64,000 nt of DNA from Lytechinus variegatus (GCF_018143015.1 NC_054741.1:7946683-8010682); one strand, 5' to 3'. Counted from the first letter of the stretch, positions 46,783 through 64,000 are shown. Numbers and translations are program-made. Notes: generated by a model from the sequence alone, not told the origin.

Positions 46783-48604
46783 CTTGAAACATCTACCTTG
46801 TCTTCTGTATACTGTGTTGGGCAAGAACCTGCAAATGCTTGGACCTATAAATTACAAAATATAGCTCCTACATTTAATATCAGTTTGACATTCTCAGCAA
46901 AATCATTTTCATTTTTTTTTTTCTTAAATGGTGTGATATCTACAGAAATAAACACTTTATTTTCCATGACAAATTTGATGGCACAACATACTTAGCATTA
47001 TATAAAATGGATATGAATGAGTTCTAAATTAATTTCAATATGTTATTCTGTACCTTGCATAATTTTAGGGGTTGTTATCAATACTACTGAGCCATGATTC
47101 TAAAAAGTGACATAGGGATTTGTGACCACTTTTTTTCACTCTGTAGCAGTTGATATAGCCCTGTTGTCACGCATTTTCATTTTATGCTATGTTGTCTTTT
47201 CAATATTTATTGGGTGTAGATTGTGGTATAAACTATGATGGGACAGATACAGGTAAAGTACGAAAGAGCAACTTTGACCCAGCGAGCAGAAGTGGTCCTC
47301 ATTTTATAAATTTTATCTTTTCATATTTCAAAATCACATTGGTTCAAAGGTGTTCCATCTATTGGTAATTCAAATTTTGAATGTCCTGTCATAACATTCA
47401 TTTTCATCATTTAAGAAAACAAAAATCACAGAAAACCAATGAAGCTTCAAAATGGCATTCATTTTGTGTTTGTATTTCATGGTTCAATTTTCAGCACCCC
47501 CTCCCCATAACATTTATCGCCTTCAAAATCTATGCTCTTATTTAATATTTGTAGATTTTAACAGTAAGAAATTGTATAATGGTTCGTTATCTGTTGATCA
47601 CAATAGATTGTTAAATTAAAACATACTATCCAAACATTGAAATTGCATCATTGAAAAATATTTTTGCATTCATAATACAAGTGTTGTCTGCATTCATTTA
47701 ATATTATTCCTTGTAGAGTCAAATTTCAACAAAATACATTACAGCTTGTACTTGAAATAAAGTTCCATTTGTCTTGTTGATATAGTTAAAGAACAAACTT
47801 GAACATTTTATTGTTTGAAATTTGCACCCCCTAAAAACTTAAATTAAAAAAAAAATGTAAGTGGAACTTCCACTGATGTAGATGGGTTTTCAATTTTGGA
47901 TCCTCACTCTTGTAAAAGAATGAAATTGAATTGAGCACTTGTCATTTTTCAACACATGTGAAAGTGATCTGTTACAATATCTGTGTCTGATATAATTCAG
48001 ACTATTTTTTTGTCCCAGAATCCCATTTATTTTTAATGGACGAGGTATGATATTTCCTGCTATTACATTGAAGGCCCAAATTTTTATCATCCTTTCTGTT
48101 GCTATTAAAAAGACTTCTGATATCAGGATAAACTTAATATTTGAAAGAACGGTTGGGATTCACAAAATCTGACAATTATTTCCATTTCAAATATTCTTTG
48201 AAAATCGAACAGTCAAGTTTAATAGTCTCTGTTTGAAATTGGGATGAATCCATCTGAGGGACCCCCTCTCTCACTCTCCCTTTTCTGTATATCCCTCTTT
48301 CCTCTCATTCTTTCGTTCTCTCACAATATCCTTTCTTTTTCTCTCTCCTTTCCTACTTTTAAGTCTTTCTCTGCTGCATTTATACCAATTAGTTCAGCAG
48401 TGTATACATCCAGTTCCTGAAATCTATGTTTATTGTTTAGGAAAATTCTATATTAATATTGAGGACATGTCACATTATACACTGTTAATTATCTATAATT
48501 ATATGAATTTTCATTGTTGTGGTCGGAATTTCCCCCGGTATTGTTGGAGATGCCCCCTCCCCTTTAATCAACACCTCCTTTAATAAAAAACAATATAATA
48601 CTTT
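46783..48604. other. Intergenic, nothing assigned
   Basis: AT-rich sequence with no recognisable coding or TIR structure. A possible repeat tail lies near 47740-47780. The first exon of eL14 may lie here or further left. Confidence 0.4.
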
Positions 48605-48855
48605 TCAGGTCTCTTAACTTTAACCATACAGGGTTTATGGCCGATCATTTATCTTTTAATTCTTACATTTTAAAGATATATTTGTATGTCATGTACCTGT
48701 CACTTCCATTTATACTGTACCTTTATATTACTGACCTACATTGACAGTAACGAGTCATGATCTGGGCTTATCTGAATATTTATTGTATTTGTATATTTAT
48801 GCACTTTGTAAATTTCTTTCTTCGTTGTGATCCCAGTAAAGTGATATAAAATAAA
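48605..48855 (+). mobile_element. LINE 3' tail, second copy
   Basis: Matches 29700-30040 block by block and ends at the same 'taaagtgatat.aaa' point. Non-coding 3' UTR of a 5'-truncated retrotransposon copy. Confidence 0.62.
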
Positions 48856-49095
48856 AAATGAACAAATTGTCAAATCAGTTATCTATCCTTATAACTTATA
48901 TTAAATGCTATGTTGCATTTGTTGAAATTTCATGTGGTCAAACTTCACTTTCAGTCAGTAAGATAATGTACTTTCAGGTTGTTTTACATGCTCTTCAATA
49001 GGGAAAAAAACTATATGAAGTTAAATTTACAGCAAACCAGGCAGTATGAGCATACTGCTAGGGAACTAATATTACATTATCTTTTCATTTGATAG

Positions 49096-50480
49096 GTGTT
49101 CAGAAGGTTTGTGGAGATTGGCCGTGTGGCCTACATCGCAAGCGGACAGAACAAGGGCAAGCTATGTGTCATCGTTGATGTCATTGACCAAAGGAGGGTA
49201 AGTGCTGAGGAGGTTCTTTGTTTAAAATTTGTGTATTTCATAATTTTTTTCAAATTATTTTATTAGACTGATATTTTTTGCCCATAATGCAAAAAAATTG
49301 AAAAGATTTTAGAGACATTTTGCATTTTGTTCTCTTGATTTCACTGAGAAGTAAAATTGAAAAGGGCTACATTTTTAGTTGCCATATCTATGAATTAATT
49401 GACACATTTTACATGAATATGGATTTGTATTCAGATTGTCTATTTTTGTCTCATCTGAATGAAGTTTGGCAGAAATATGGATGAAGTTTGGCAGAAATAC
49501 CTCCCAATTATCGAAGTATATTAAAACATATACCACATAAAGATAGCATCAAATTATTTTGGAGAATTTTTTAAGGATATATATGAGAGTTTTTTGTTCC
49601 TCACTATGGGGGTTCCATAAACTTTTGGATTTAGAGGTTTAACGTTTTTTTTTTTTTTTTAACTCTTGGTATAGCTAACATTTTCACTGTACCCATTCTG
49701 TTTCTCATCTTTTTTCATCATAGGCCCTCGTTGATGGACCACTCTCCGGTGTGAAGCGCCAGGGAATGCGATTCAAGCAGCTTCACTTGACAGACTTTGT
49801 CATCAGCATCCCACATTCCGCACGTAACAGCACAGTGAGGAAGGCATGGGAGAAGGACAACATCACCACCAAGTGGGAAGAAACCATCTGGGCTAAGAAG
49901 CTGGCCGCCAAGCAGAGGAGAAGACAGATGACCGATTTTGACCGCTACAAGCTCATGCGCGCCAAGCAAAAGGTGAGAAAGTTTAATTGAATGTCAAAGA
50001 AGAAAAAATATCAAATAAAACCTGGATATTTTGTTCAAACCTTGAGAGAGGACCTCTTTCATGCTGCAGTGCTGGCAGTATGACTAGTTTTGCATGAATA
50101 CAGTAGACCTTGCCCTTTTTAGGCATGAAAATTAGATTTTATCAGAACTTTTAAGTTAATTTTATGTATAAAATGGCAGTCTTCTTTCTGTTAAAAATCT
50201 TTCACCTTAAAGTCGGCCTCACATGTTGGTCACTCTGAAATCCTGAGCAGCCCAATCTTGTTAATGATGCAACATTGTATAATGCAAATGTTAATTTTAA
50301 GTTGTCTAGTGTACTCTGTAAGGAGTCTGTAACGTTGAACAATTCTTACAGTCTTTCTTTTTTATCCCCTCCCCCTTTCTCTTTCTCCTTTCTCTCTTTA
50401 TTATGGTCTTATTACAGAGGAATTCTATCCTGACAAGAGAGATGGCCAAGCTGAAGAAAGCAGAAGCTTCTGCCAAGTAA
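49096..50480 (+). CDS. RPL14: 60S ribosomal protein eL14 (first exon with ATG not located)
   Basis: Component of the large ribosomal subunit. Exons 49096-49197, 49724-49972 and 50418-50480 join in phase 0 to give 137 residues: [17 protein letters not shown] ... (KOW-like fold), [40 protein letters not shown]-type [15 protein letters not shown], ending KKAEASAK. The family starts MVFRRF, so the missing first exon should end in ATG exactly at a splice donor, as in vertebrates. I could not choose one upstream. The sequence is otherwise full length with a stop at 50478-50480. Confidence 0.93.
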
Positions 50481-50549
50481 AATATCTAATGGTTTACATG
50501 TTACATTCAACATCTTGTGACAAAACCTTTGTGAATAGTGCAGTCAGGA

Positions 50550-50555
50550 AATAAA
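50550..50555 (+). terminator. Poly(A) signal of RPL14
   Basis: AATAAA 70 nt after the eL14 stop codon, a normal distance for the short 3' UTR of a ribosomal protein mRNA. Confidence 0.8.
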
Positions 50556-50604
50556 ATATCTTCTGAATGCAGTGCTATGTATCAGGTGTTTTCTATTCTC
50601 AGAA

Positions 50605-51265
50605 GAGATGATATATTGAGAGAGAGAGAGTGAGTGAGAGATGATAACCAGGTGGAACAGAGGGAGTAAGAGAGAGATGGAATAGGGGGAAGATCAAGAT
50701 AAGTGAGAGTGAGAGATAGGTATCAAGGAGTAACAGAGAGAGAGTGAAAGAAAGAAATTAGGAAGGAAGAATGGAGAGGGAGAGAAAGATAGAGGGGAAT
50801 AAGGATTAGTGAAAGTGAGAGATAGACAGAAAGGAGTAAAAGACAGAGAGTAAAAGAAAGATATAGGAAGGAAGAATGGAAAAAGATAGAGGGAAGGATA
50901 AGGATTAGTGAGAGTAAGTGAGAGATAGATGACGAGGAGTAACAGAGAGAGTAAAAGAAAGAATTAGTGAAAATGAGAAATTCACAAGGAGGGAGAAAGC
51001 AAAAGATATAAGAACTAGGAGTGAGAAAGATTGGATTGAGAGGTGATAAAGAGGGAGTGAGAGAAAGATGACAAGGATGGAGGGAGTAAGAGAAGGATGG
51101 GAGGAATAGAGGGAAAAGATAAGGAATAGTGAGTGTGATAAGGATGAACAGAGGGAGTGAGAAAAAGGAAGAATAGGAAAGATTAGCGGGAGTGAGAGAC
51201 AAGGAGGAACAGAGGAAAAGATAAGGAGGAATGGAAGGATTAAAAGGAAAGGAAGTGAGAATAAA
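50605..51265 (+). repeat. 650-bp purine-rich (GA) tract
   Basis: Almost pure A/G on the plus strand with irregular 'gagagagagtgagagata' and 'aggaaggaagaatgga' repeats, starting 50 bp after the eL14 poly(A) signal. A shorter related stretch lies at 51840-51975. The long minus-strand frames (50723-51378) rich in S, L and F are artefacts of this composition. Confidence 0.9.
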
Positions 51266-52812
51266 CATGGGAGAAAGCTGAGGAATAGATGGACTGGAAG
51301 ATAATTATATTGACTGGCCTTGAGGGGATAAGCAAATGTATTGCCCACAACGGAATCATATTGGTTCTTTGAAGGCAATATATTTGTTCTTGGAAAAGAG
51401 AGCCAGTCAATATTTTTATTATAAAATCATGAAAATGGAGATATGTCTTTGAGAATAGGGTTCTTTGTGTCGTGTGAATATCTGGGCTGGGATCTGGACT
51501 TGATCATTATGACGCACTTATCACGTCCCTAGAGACACGTATCCAACACCTGGATCCAGTGTTGTCTTTACTGAAACGTAAACTTGCTGCATGGATCATT
51601 ATGAAGCATATTGCTTTCTACGCATACTCGAATGCCCGCATGTGAGACCACGGAAAATACAGTTTATTTTGCATCATCTTTGCGTGCAAAGACAATACAC
51701 GCATAGACTGAGAAAAATACATGAAACATACCTATCCCTTCCCGATATTCAAATAACCTCGGGCAATACGGCTTTGTAAATGACTAGCTCAGATGTCTGA
51801 TACAGGTAATAATGGGGAATAGCGAGATGGATAATGATGTATAGGACTATGATCATAGTGAAAGAGATAATGAAAAGGTAATAAAGGGGAAGGAGTGAGA
51901 GAAAGGTGACAAGGATGTATGCATAGGACCCGGAGAGAAATGGGATTGATGGAAAGACAAAGATTGGGAGGACAGAAGAGATAGAAGCACACCAAGTCCA
52001 AAACTGTTTACATCACCATCACACGAAGATAGTATTATGGAATTTTATGAAATGCAGTATGAGATACATTTAGATGAAGAACCTAGAATGACGTTTAGAT
52101 GAAGAACCTAGAATAGTTTAGGAAGAGTGTCTGACAAAATCATATACTTTTTGTAGTAGTAGTAATACAACCTTACCATTCCCTTCTGTCTCACCTTCCA
52201 TCCGCCAGCCCCACCTTGTTACCCCCCCCCCCCCTTTCCCCCAAATTCTCCCACTGGCTTGCTTGCTCTCTTTCACTTCGAATTACACCCAAAAAAAGCC
52301 ATACCAATGATGCTGAAAAAAAACAATTGCACAAAATATATGGAAGCAAATTTATTGCACATTTTATTTAAAGAAAATATAAGTTTGATATGAAAACTCG
52401 ACATATGACATGGATAAGTAAAACACTTGAGGTGTATGTTAAACACAAAATGAAACTTCATTTATCAAGAGGATTGAATTACTGACAGCAATTGTAAATT
52501 CATTTACAACTGGGACATTCTATTCAAAGAAATCAACTCTGAAAATTGTCAACGCATACATGTTTAGAATAACATGAACGTCTTTTAATATTGCAAAAAG
52601 GTGGGGCAGAGAAATACTAGGAGGAAAATTGCAACTAATCCCATCCTGACAAATCTCACAAGCTCGTTTCAACAGCCACAGCAAAACTTCACGTTTGGCT
52701 GCGCTGATGTCTATCATTTCCATTGGCATAAATCCATGATGTCATACTATTCAAGTGGGGCGGGATGACACAATAGATCATCCCCTCTGAAAAATATGTT
52801 CACTGCTTGAAT
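51266..52812. other. Intergenic, no gene supported
   Basis: Contains a second GA-rich stretch (51840-51975), a near-duplicate 'gatgaagaacctagaat' pair at about 52075-52110 and C runs at 52225. Minus-strand frames at 52273-52729 have no recognisable domain. Confidence 0.4.
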
Positions 52813-53025
52813 TTAAGGCCTCGTCACACCGCTCGAGCGTTGTTGGAGCGGTGATCGAGTGGTAGGGAAAGGGTCGAATTTCGCTCACAAAATTTGGGAA
52901 AAAATCGAAAAAAAAAAAAAAACAATCGAAATCGAAAATGGTGAACGGTAGCGAGAGGTGATGATTTTTTTCTCTCCGCTCCACGACCTCTCCAAGAAAG
53001 CTTGGGCAGTGTGACCATGCCTTTA
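52813..53025. mobile_element. Short TIR MITE
   Basis: 'taaggcctcgtcacaccgct' at the left is matched in reverse by 'gcagtgtgaccatgccttta' at the right, with 'gctcgagcgtt' near the left arm. 213 bp, poly-A centre. Confidence 0.68.
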
Positions 53026-53145
53026 CACCTGTGCTTATTTCAATTTTCCATAAGCTTCTCTTCTTTTTATAACATACAGATGAAGTATAAGTAACAGAGT
53101 ACACATCAGGAAAAAAAGTGTTAATGGCATGCAAGGATGCAGGAG

Positions 53146-53405
53146 TAATAATAATAATCCGATAGCGCTTAATACATCGGAACGACATGTCTAAGCGCTT
53201 TACAGATATATCCCGGTCATCGGATTCAATCAGTCATTCCCGCATGTTATGTAAGCATATCCTCCACTCCCTGCAGAGTATTCCACTCAGTCGCCAGTGA
53301 GGCACACACGGTACTGGACAAGCAACAATGACTTTCACATCCTACCGGGTACCCATTTAGCGCCTGGGTGGAGAGTGGCAAAGTGTGGATAAACATGAAA
53401 TGGAA
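53146..53405 (-). mobile_element. SINE-related repeat (head missing)
   Basis: The plus strand begins with the AAT-repeat tail and 'agcgctt...taagcgctttacag', then 'gtacccatttagcgcctggg' and 'aaagtgtggataaac', which parallel the body of the SINE at 20043-20336. The tRNA-like head is absent. Confidence 0.55.
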
Positions 53406-53759
53406 TGGTGGCATGCACTTTGAGGAGGGGGGGGGGTACCAAAACTAAAGATCCTAATAAAACACTTCAAATTCTGGCTTAAGTATTGAACTGTAAACCA
53501 GCCCTGATGCACAACATGAGTTGATTCACATACTAGCAGATTACTTGTTGGGATGTGTGTTCTTCACAGCTGTGATGAAAAGTCATTTCATAGGCCTACT
53601 CCCTATTATAAATTTTGATATTTCAGTTGTGAAACAAATCAAGTTTGTCTCTACATACAGTATATTACAATGACAAGGATTTAGGCACTTTGGATTGTAT
53701 ATTGCTACTTGGTCTTCAACTGCTTAGTGTACTTTCCATTAGGTCTCATCCAACCTGGT

Positions 53760-53926
53760 GGGTGTTTCATAAAGCTGTTCGTAAGATACGAATGACTTTA
53801 CGCACGACTGGTGATCCCTTCTTGTGCTATGTGATATCCCTATGTAAATTGAGATATGACCTGAGAAAATGTTCCAGTCGTGCGTAAAGTCATTCGTAAC
53901 TTTACGAACAGCTTTATGAAACACCC
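53760..53926. mobile_element. 167-bp foldback MITE with 7-bp target duplication
   Basis: Ends gggtgtttcataaagctgtt / aacagctttatgaaacaccc are exact inverses, and complementarity continues ('cgtaa...gaatgactttacgcacgact'). The flanks are acctggt on both sides (53753-53759 and 53927-53933). Very well preserved. Confidence 0.88.
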
Positions 53927-54354
53927 ACCTGGTCTAATTTTTCTTTGTGTACAACCAGTTTAGCTCATCTAAACCATTTGCCATTTACCATGTGGTATAA
54001 TTTCCTGTGAGGCTAGACACATTTCATCTAAGATCCACTTTGTGTATATATGGTTAGACGAACTGTTCATGAACCAAATTTGAATTTGACAGAGCCAAAA
54101 AAATATCAATAAAAAGGTGAAGTGGAAATTGAACTAATGAGAATTAGACTGAGTGGGTATTAGACCAAGAGTCGTGCAAACGAAACGGCAATTAGACCAA
54201 ATGGGTTTAGTAGACTTACTGCTTGTAGATCAAGTTGTCCCATCTCTGCACAGGTACAGATTCTTGCATCCATTCCGATTGCTCCCACTGAGCACACAAA
54301 CAAAAATACTGTTATTCAAAGAGTACTGTTTTCTTCACACTCATGTGATATTCA

Positions 54355-60398
<6,044 letters not shown>

Positions 60399-60580
60399 AA
60401 TGAATTCGTCTCCAGTCTTCAGTCAGAGTAGCTCGCTGGACTCGACTACACCGATAAGCTGCCCAAGCTGCATCCCGCGCCGGCGCCGCGCCCGGCGCCC
60501 CACCCCCGGCCGGCCCCCGGGCTGCCAGCAGTGAGGCGAGCTCGCGGCGAGGCCGGTGCATACAAGATGCAAGGCAGCTT
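60399..60580 (-). promoter_or_regulatory. GC-rich METTL9 promoter / 5' UTR
   Basis: 60465-60560 is strongly G+C- and CpG-rich ('cgcgccggcgccgcgcccgg'), unlike the AT-rich surroundings, and lies directly upstream of the METTL9 start codon. This is typical of a CpG-island housekeeping promoter. An overlapping minus-strand frame (60352-60888) runs through it out of frame with METTL9 and is probably not a gene. Confidence 0.6.
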
Positions 60581-60676
60581 GATTGGGTTGGTTTCAGCAT
60601 GGACCTACGGCTACGGTCCATGGTTTCAGGGTTGGGGGTTGGGACGTTGGGTTGACTTAATTGTGTTGATGGCAGG

Positions 60677-60863
60677 CGCGGATCCAGGGGGTGGGGGCAC
60701 GTGCCCCCCCCCCTTTTGAGAAGAAAAATTAAAATTTGTAATGTAAAAATGCCATTGATAACTAGGTGTGCCCCTCTTTTTTTCTTTTCTTTTTTTTTTT
60801 GGGGGGGAAATTTTCTCTGAAAAATTTGCCCCCCCCCTTTGGAAAATCCTAGATCCGCCCCTG
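60677..60863. mobile_element. hAT-like MITE, ggatcc/ggatct ends
   Basis: 'caggcgcggatccaggggg' at the left and 'ctagatccgcccctg' at the right form inverted ends, with 'gcacgtgcccccccc' just inside. 187 bp. Confidence 0.68.
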
Positions 60864-61084
60864 GTTTTTGGGTGGGTTTGTTGGACATTCATTGGAAAAT
60901 AGCGGAAAAATTATAAAATATTGCCGGTTTGAGAAAAATCCATGAAAGAATTAAAAAAAGAAATTTGAATTAGCCCTATTTGATCTGTGACGTCATATGC
61001 GAGCAGCTTTCCTAAATATCGTATGGTAAAAAATGAATAAAATGTGATTTTCTCAGGAAATTGAAAATGGTATTCACTGTACCC

Positions 61085-61480
61085 TCAGTACACTGGCGGG
61101 TCGATCCAGGGGGCACCCGCCGGCCCGTGCCCCCCCCCCCCTCCCTCCTTAAGAGGCACAATTAAAATTTGGAAAGTAAATATGGCGTCTTGCTCAGGTT
61201 CGGATCAACAGGTGGGGGGGGGGGGTGGGCAGCTAAGATGTCTTGGCACACAAGAAATTTACCACCCCCTCCTTTCAAAAAAAAGAGAGATACAAACCTT
61301 ATTCATTTGAGAGTGACGACAACCTTCTTTTTGTCTCTTTGATTGTCTTTTTTTTGCATCAAATTTTCCTCCGGGATTTTCCCTTCATTGTTATTGATGA
61401 CCATTTTTTTTGGGGGGGTGCACCCCTTATCAAAAAAATCCTGGATCCACTTCTCACCGGGGGGGGGGGGGGGTAGTCTC
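61085..61480. mobile_element. Two further 'gatccag-ggggg' MITE remnants
   Basis: 61090-61180 ('gggtcgatccagggggcacc', 'aagaggcacaattaaaattt') resembles 60677-60863. 61195-61455 runs from 'ggttcggatcaacaggtgggg' to 'aaaatcctggatccacttct'. Long G and C homopolymers make exact ends uncertain. Confidence 0.5.
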
Positions 61481-61579
61481 CCCCCCCCAAAAAAAAAAGG
61501 GAGAGATAAAAAAGATAAATCACATATCCAACAAAATGCTTAAAAAGTTCCCTTCAAGTTAAGTTGCCTGCCTATTGTT

Positions 61580-62045
61580 CATAATTACTATTAAAAAAAT
61601 GTGTTCTTAAGGTTGCGCTTTACGCCTTTACATTTATTTAATTACTGGTATAGCCTACATTATCCCCTTCATTACTTTTCTTTATGCATGTATGTCAAAC
61701 AATGCCTTAACGTTCCTTTCAGGATTAGTCAATTATATTATGTAGGCCTATTTATAAATTTCAGCTCACGCTTCGCGCTATCAAATTATAAGCAAATTAC
61801 GGATACCGTTAGTGATTATAAAGGTGCTCAAAATTTTTAGGTTTCAGGTCTGAACATCAAAAGTATTTAGCTCACACTAAGCTCGCGTTATTTGTTTAGT
61901 AAGAGAAATGGCGTGTTCATGATTAAGGAAGTAAGTGCTCAGGCTATTAATGCACCGCTTTCAGGTCGCGCTTCGCGCGCGCATCTTTAAATGGTGAAAC
62001 ACTACATCATGTTGATTAATTCATACAAAGAGTCCCCCCCCCCTC
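61580..62045. repeat. Relic of the gcgcttcgcgc repeat family
   Basis: 'ttcagctcacgcttcgcgct' (about 61762) and 'caggtcgcgcttcgcgcgcgca' (about 61964) match the internal blocks of 40991-42420, as does 'tttgtttagtaagagaaat'. A diverged internal copy. Confidence 0.6.
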
Positions 62046-62169
62046 CCCGCTCAATGTCGGAGTGACGTCTATGCATGGTCTCTCTTGATTACCAATAAGT
62101 GCATATTGCGATATCATCGTCGACGTCATCACCATCATCATATCGCCCTATCCTGATTATCATTTTCAT

Positions 62170-62212
62170 ATCGTTGTTATCATCATCATCATCATCATCA
62201 TCACCATCATGC
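62170..62212 (+). repeat. (ATC)n microsatellite
   Basis: A run of 'atcatcatcatc' units, slightly interrupted. Confidence 0.85.
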
Positions 62213-62527
62213 ATGGTAATGTTTCAATGGAACTTATTCATAACGCACACCAAGATCGGCAGTGATATTGAATTTAATAAATAATATACCCATAAGTAAC
62301 ACAGAAATGTCAAATATTTCAAGCATAAAATGGCAAGTATTCTGAAGTCAAGTTTAATTCATGGTCTGTGTTAAAATAATGAGAAGCCGAAAATATATGC
62401 TTTTTGCGTTTACTATCCCCCCCCCCCCCCCCCATTCTCAGACAGTTATGAATTGACTTTGTGTGGAATATGAATTGCGCCTACAATGTTAAGATTTTGT
62501 GTAACATCTGCTTCCCATAGCTTACCA

Positions 62528-62685
62528 GAGCGTTTCAACAACATTTTCGTCCGACAAGTTGTCAGATCAGACAACTTTTCTTGAATGTGGTTTTGCTGAG
62601 AAGCACCATTACCATGGTAATTGTCAAAACAGGACTTGTCGGATAAAATGTCCCGCAAGAGCTTTCATGTAGCGCTCCCAAGAGT
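62528..62685. mobile_element. Foldback MITE, 'agcgtttca' family
   Basis: 'gagcgtttcaacaacatttt', 'cgtccgacaagttgtc' ... 'gacttgtcggataaaatgtc' ... 'gcgctccc', with interior 'ttgctgagaagcaccattaccatggtaa'. Related copies at 63330-63480 and 63484-63598. Confidence 0.7.
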
Positions 62686-63329
62686 CCATATAAAGCGCAG
62701 AATTATTATACGGGTTTTTTCTTTGCATATAACGATAACCCATTTTAATATTTTTTTTTTTTAAGAAAAGTCACCCAGAAATGTCCTATATATTTAAAAC
62801 ATTAGAATGGTTCTTAGCATACTTCGAAAACTTCCCCTTTTTTACAACTATAGCTCATAACTGCGAGCAATTGAAAAGATAGTCCATAAAATTTAATGGC
62901 TCATCATTATAACATATTGAATGTAATATAACATGTAAAATATTCAACTTGGCAGAGAAAAGGCAAATTGAAATGCTGTAGATTTTTTTAATGAATCAAT
63001 CATTTATGTTAAATCCATCTACTTTTCATATCTTTCGGAATGATTATTATAACGTGTACTGTATAATGTTCTTCGATGAGAATACTTATTCATAAAATAC
63101 TAGATTTTTTTTATTATCCCATGAATATAATGAATGAAAACAATAAATACTTCTTAAATAAGATTTAAAAAAAAGCAAGTTATGCGCCTGCGCACTGAAA
63201 ACACTATTATAAATACATCATCAATCGAAATTACAATTACAATATTTCTATTACTATTTATCGGGTAAAAATTGTGTTGATCAGGGGTATTTCATCAATA
63301 GTTTTCGTCCAAAAGGGTTTTAAATCCGA

Positions 63330-63480
63330 GAAGCGTTTCATTAACATTTTCATCCGATAAGTTGTCTTGTCTGACAACTTCCTTGATTATATGATTGGCT
63401 AAGAGACAGTGTTATAATGTCAGATAAATCACTACTTATCGGATAAAACGTCTTACAAGTCCTTCATGAAACGCTCCCCA
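63330..63480. mobile_element. Foldback MITE, 'agcgtttca' family
   Basis: 'gaagcgtttcattaacattt' ... 'ccttcatgaaacgctcccc' with 'catccgataagttgtc' matched by 'acttatcggataaaac'. Cleanest of the three copies near the right edge. Confidence 0.75.
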
Positions 63481-63483
63481 TAC

Positions 63484-63598
63484 CTCTTTTCTTGAATTTG
63501 ATTGGCTGAGAAGCATTGTTACTATGGTAACTATTGGGGACTTGTCGGAAAAAATGTTAAAACTTCTGACAAGTCATTTTATGAACGCTCCTCATGCA
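63484..63598. mobile_element. Foldback MITE, truncated copy
   Basis: Contains the right half of the family ('gattggctgagaagcattgttactatggtaa', 'gacttgtcggaaaaaatgtt', 'ttatgaacgctcc'). The left arm is missing; it abuts the previous copy. Confidence 0.6.
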
Positions 63599-63807
63599 GG
63601 TAATCCATTTGCTTCTGCAAACTCATCAGTCGGCTAACATTCCCTGGCCGACTTCCTTGCTTGACAACCATCGTGGAACCGTTTATAGATAGTACCCAGT
63701 ACGACTTCATAATATATCAATCATATATGTCTGCATAATAAATCTGTTTAAATATTGATGGTCCAAATATTTTGCTCGGAAAGATTTTGCTTTTGTTAAA
63801 CTTCTCT

Positions 63808-64000
63808 TCATCGATGTTTTTTAACAAGTCTTTTCCAGAGTGGAAGTTGTCGGCGATCCACTTGTTTCTTCAAGGAAGTGATATGATCGAGAACAAAGGG
63901 AAGGTCCGATCTTGACTGTGGATTCCTCTTCATGCATTTGATGGCTAAGGATGTTAGATCTTTCAGAAGTGGACATCTGTCTGCATAATTGTGGAGGAGA
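63808..64000 (-). CDS. C-terminal exon of a probable protein kinase (5' part beyond window)
   Basis: The minus-strand frame is open from the window edge to a TGA at 63808-63810: LLHNYADRCPLLKDLTSLAIKCMKR, then NPQSRSDLPFVLDHI, then a basic tail ending VKKHR. The pattern LTSLAIKCM--NPQSR-DLPFVLDHI is what the last helices of a Tyr-kinase-like domain look like (L--LA--C----P--RP----V), so this is probably the end of a kinase domain plus a short tail. It is not in a repeat. No catalytic motif is in view, so the assignment rests on one subdomain. Confidence 0.55.
   Translation of the reverse strand, partial: LLHNYADRCPLLKDLTSLAIKCMKRNPQSRSDLPFVLDHITSLKKQVDRRQLPLWKRLVKKHR

Noticed and set aside
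49718-49969. Minus-strand frame of 83 codons
   Set aside because: Antisense shadow of an eL14 exon.
50723-51378. Long minus-strand frames of 157 and 181 codons resembling membrane proteins
   Set aside because: They are translations of a GA/CT-rich low-complexity tract; overlapping frames look equally 'hydrophobic'.

Overview
This is a eukaryotic genomic window: short exons (about 65-285 nt) with GT-AG borders lie in long, AT-rich introns packed with transposon debris. Protein content (PRMT5, METTL9, eL14, a CLC exchanger), tRNA-derived SINEs, and repeats carrying 'gcgcttcgcgc' blocks and poly-C/poly-G ends point to a marine invertebrate deuterostome. An echinoderm is most likely. The species is an inference, not something the sequence shows directly.

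Layout. (1) 1-18.8 kb, minus strand: most of a CLC-type chloride/proton exchanger gene, with 15 coding exons assembled in one continuous frame (723 codons). The second CBS domain and the C-terminus run off the left edge. Its introns hold an internally deleted pogo-like DNA transposon with an intact 220-codon reading frame, a TIR element with an internal foldback, SINEs, MITEs, and two partial tandem duplications that copied pieces of coding exons. (2) 18.9-24.4 kb: intergenic, with a long palindrome just upstream of the CLC first exon and a full-length tRNA-SINE. (3) 24.4-40.16 kb, minus strand: a complete PRMT5 gene in 13 coding exons (626 aa), with catalytic residues preserved. Its introns contain a decayed Merlin transposase, a LINE scrap, and a nested 2.5-kb transposon complex. 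That complex includes an array with five perfect DR1 nuclear-receptor-type motifs. (4) 40.2-49.1 kb: a repeat field of nested MITEs whose insertion history can be read directly. (5) 49.1-50.5 kb, plus strand: ribosomal protein eL14 (three coding exons seen; the exon carrying the ATG was not located), followed by a 650-bp purine tract. (6) 54.36-60.4 kb, minus strand: a complete METTL9 histidine-methyltransferase gene (5 exons, 326 aa) with a GC-rich promoter. (7) 60.7-63.6 kb: repeats. (8) 63.8 kb to the right edge, minus strand: the last exon of another gene, probably a protein kinase C-terminus.

The genes do not form an operon. PRMT5 (arginine) and METTL9 (histidine) are both protein methyltransferases, separated only by eL14. 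The neighbourhood could serve as a synteny marker, but no functional link is shown. No virus-like element, tRNA gene, rRNA or CRISPR array was recognised.
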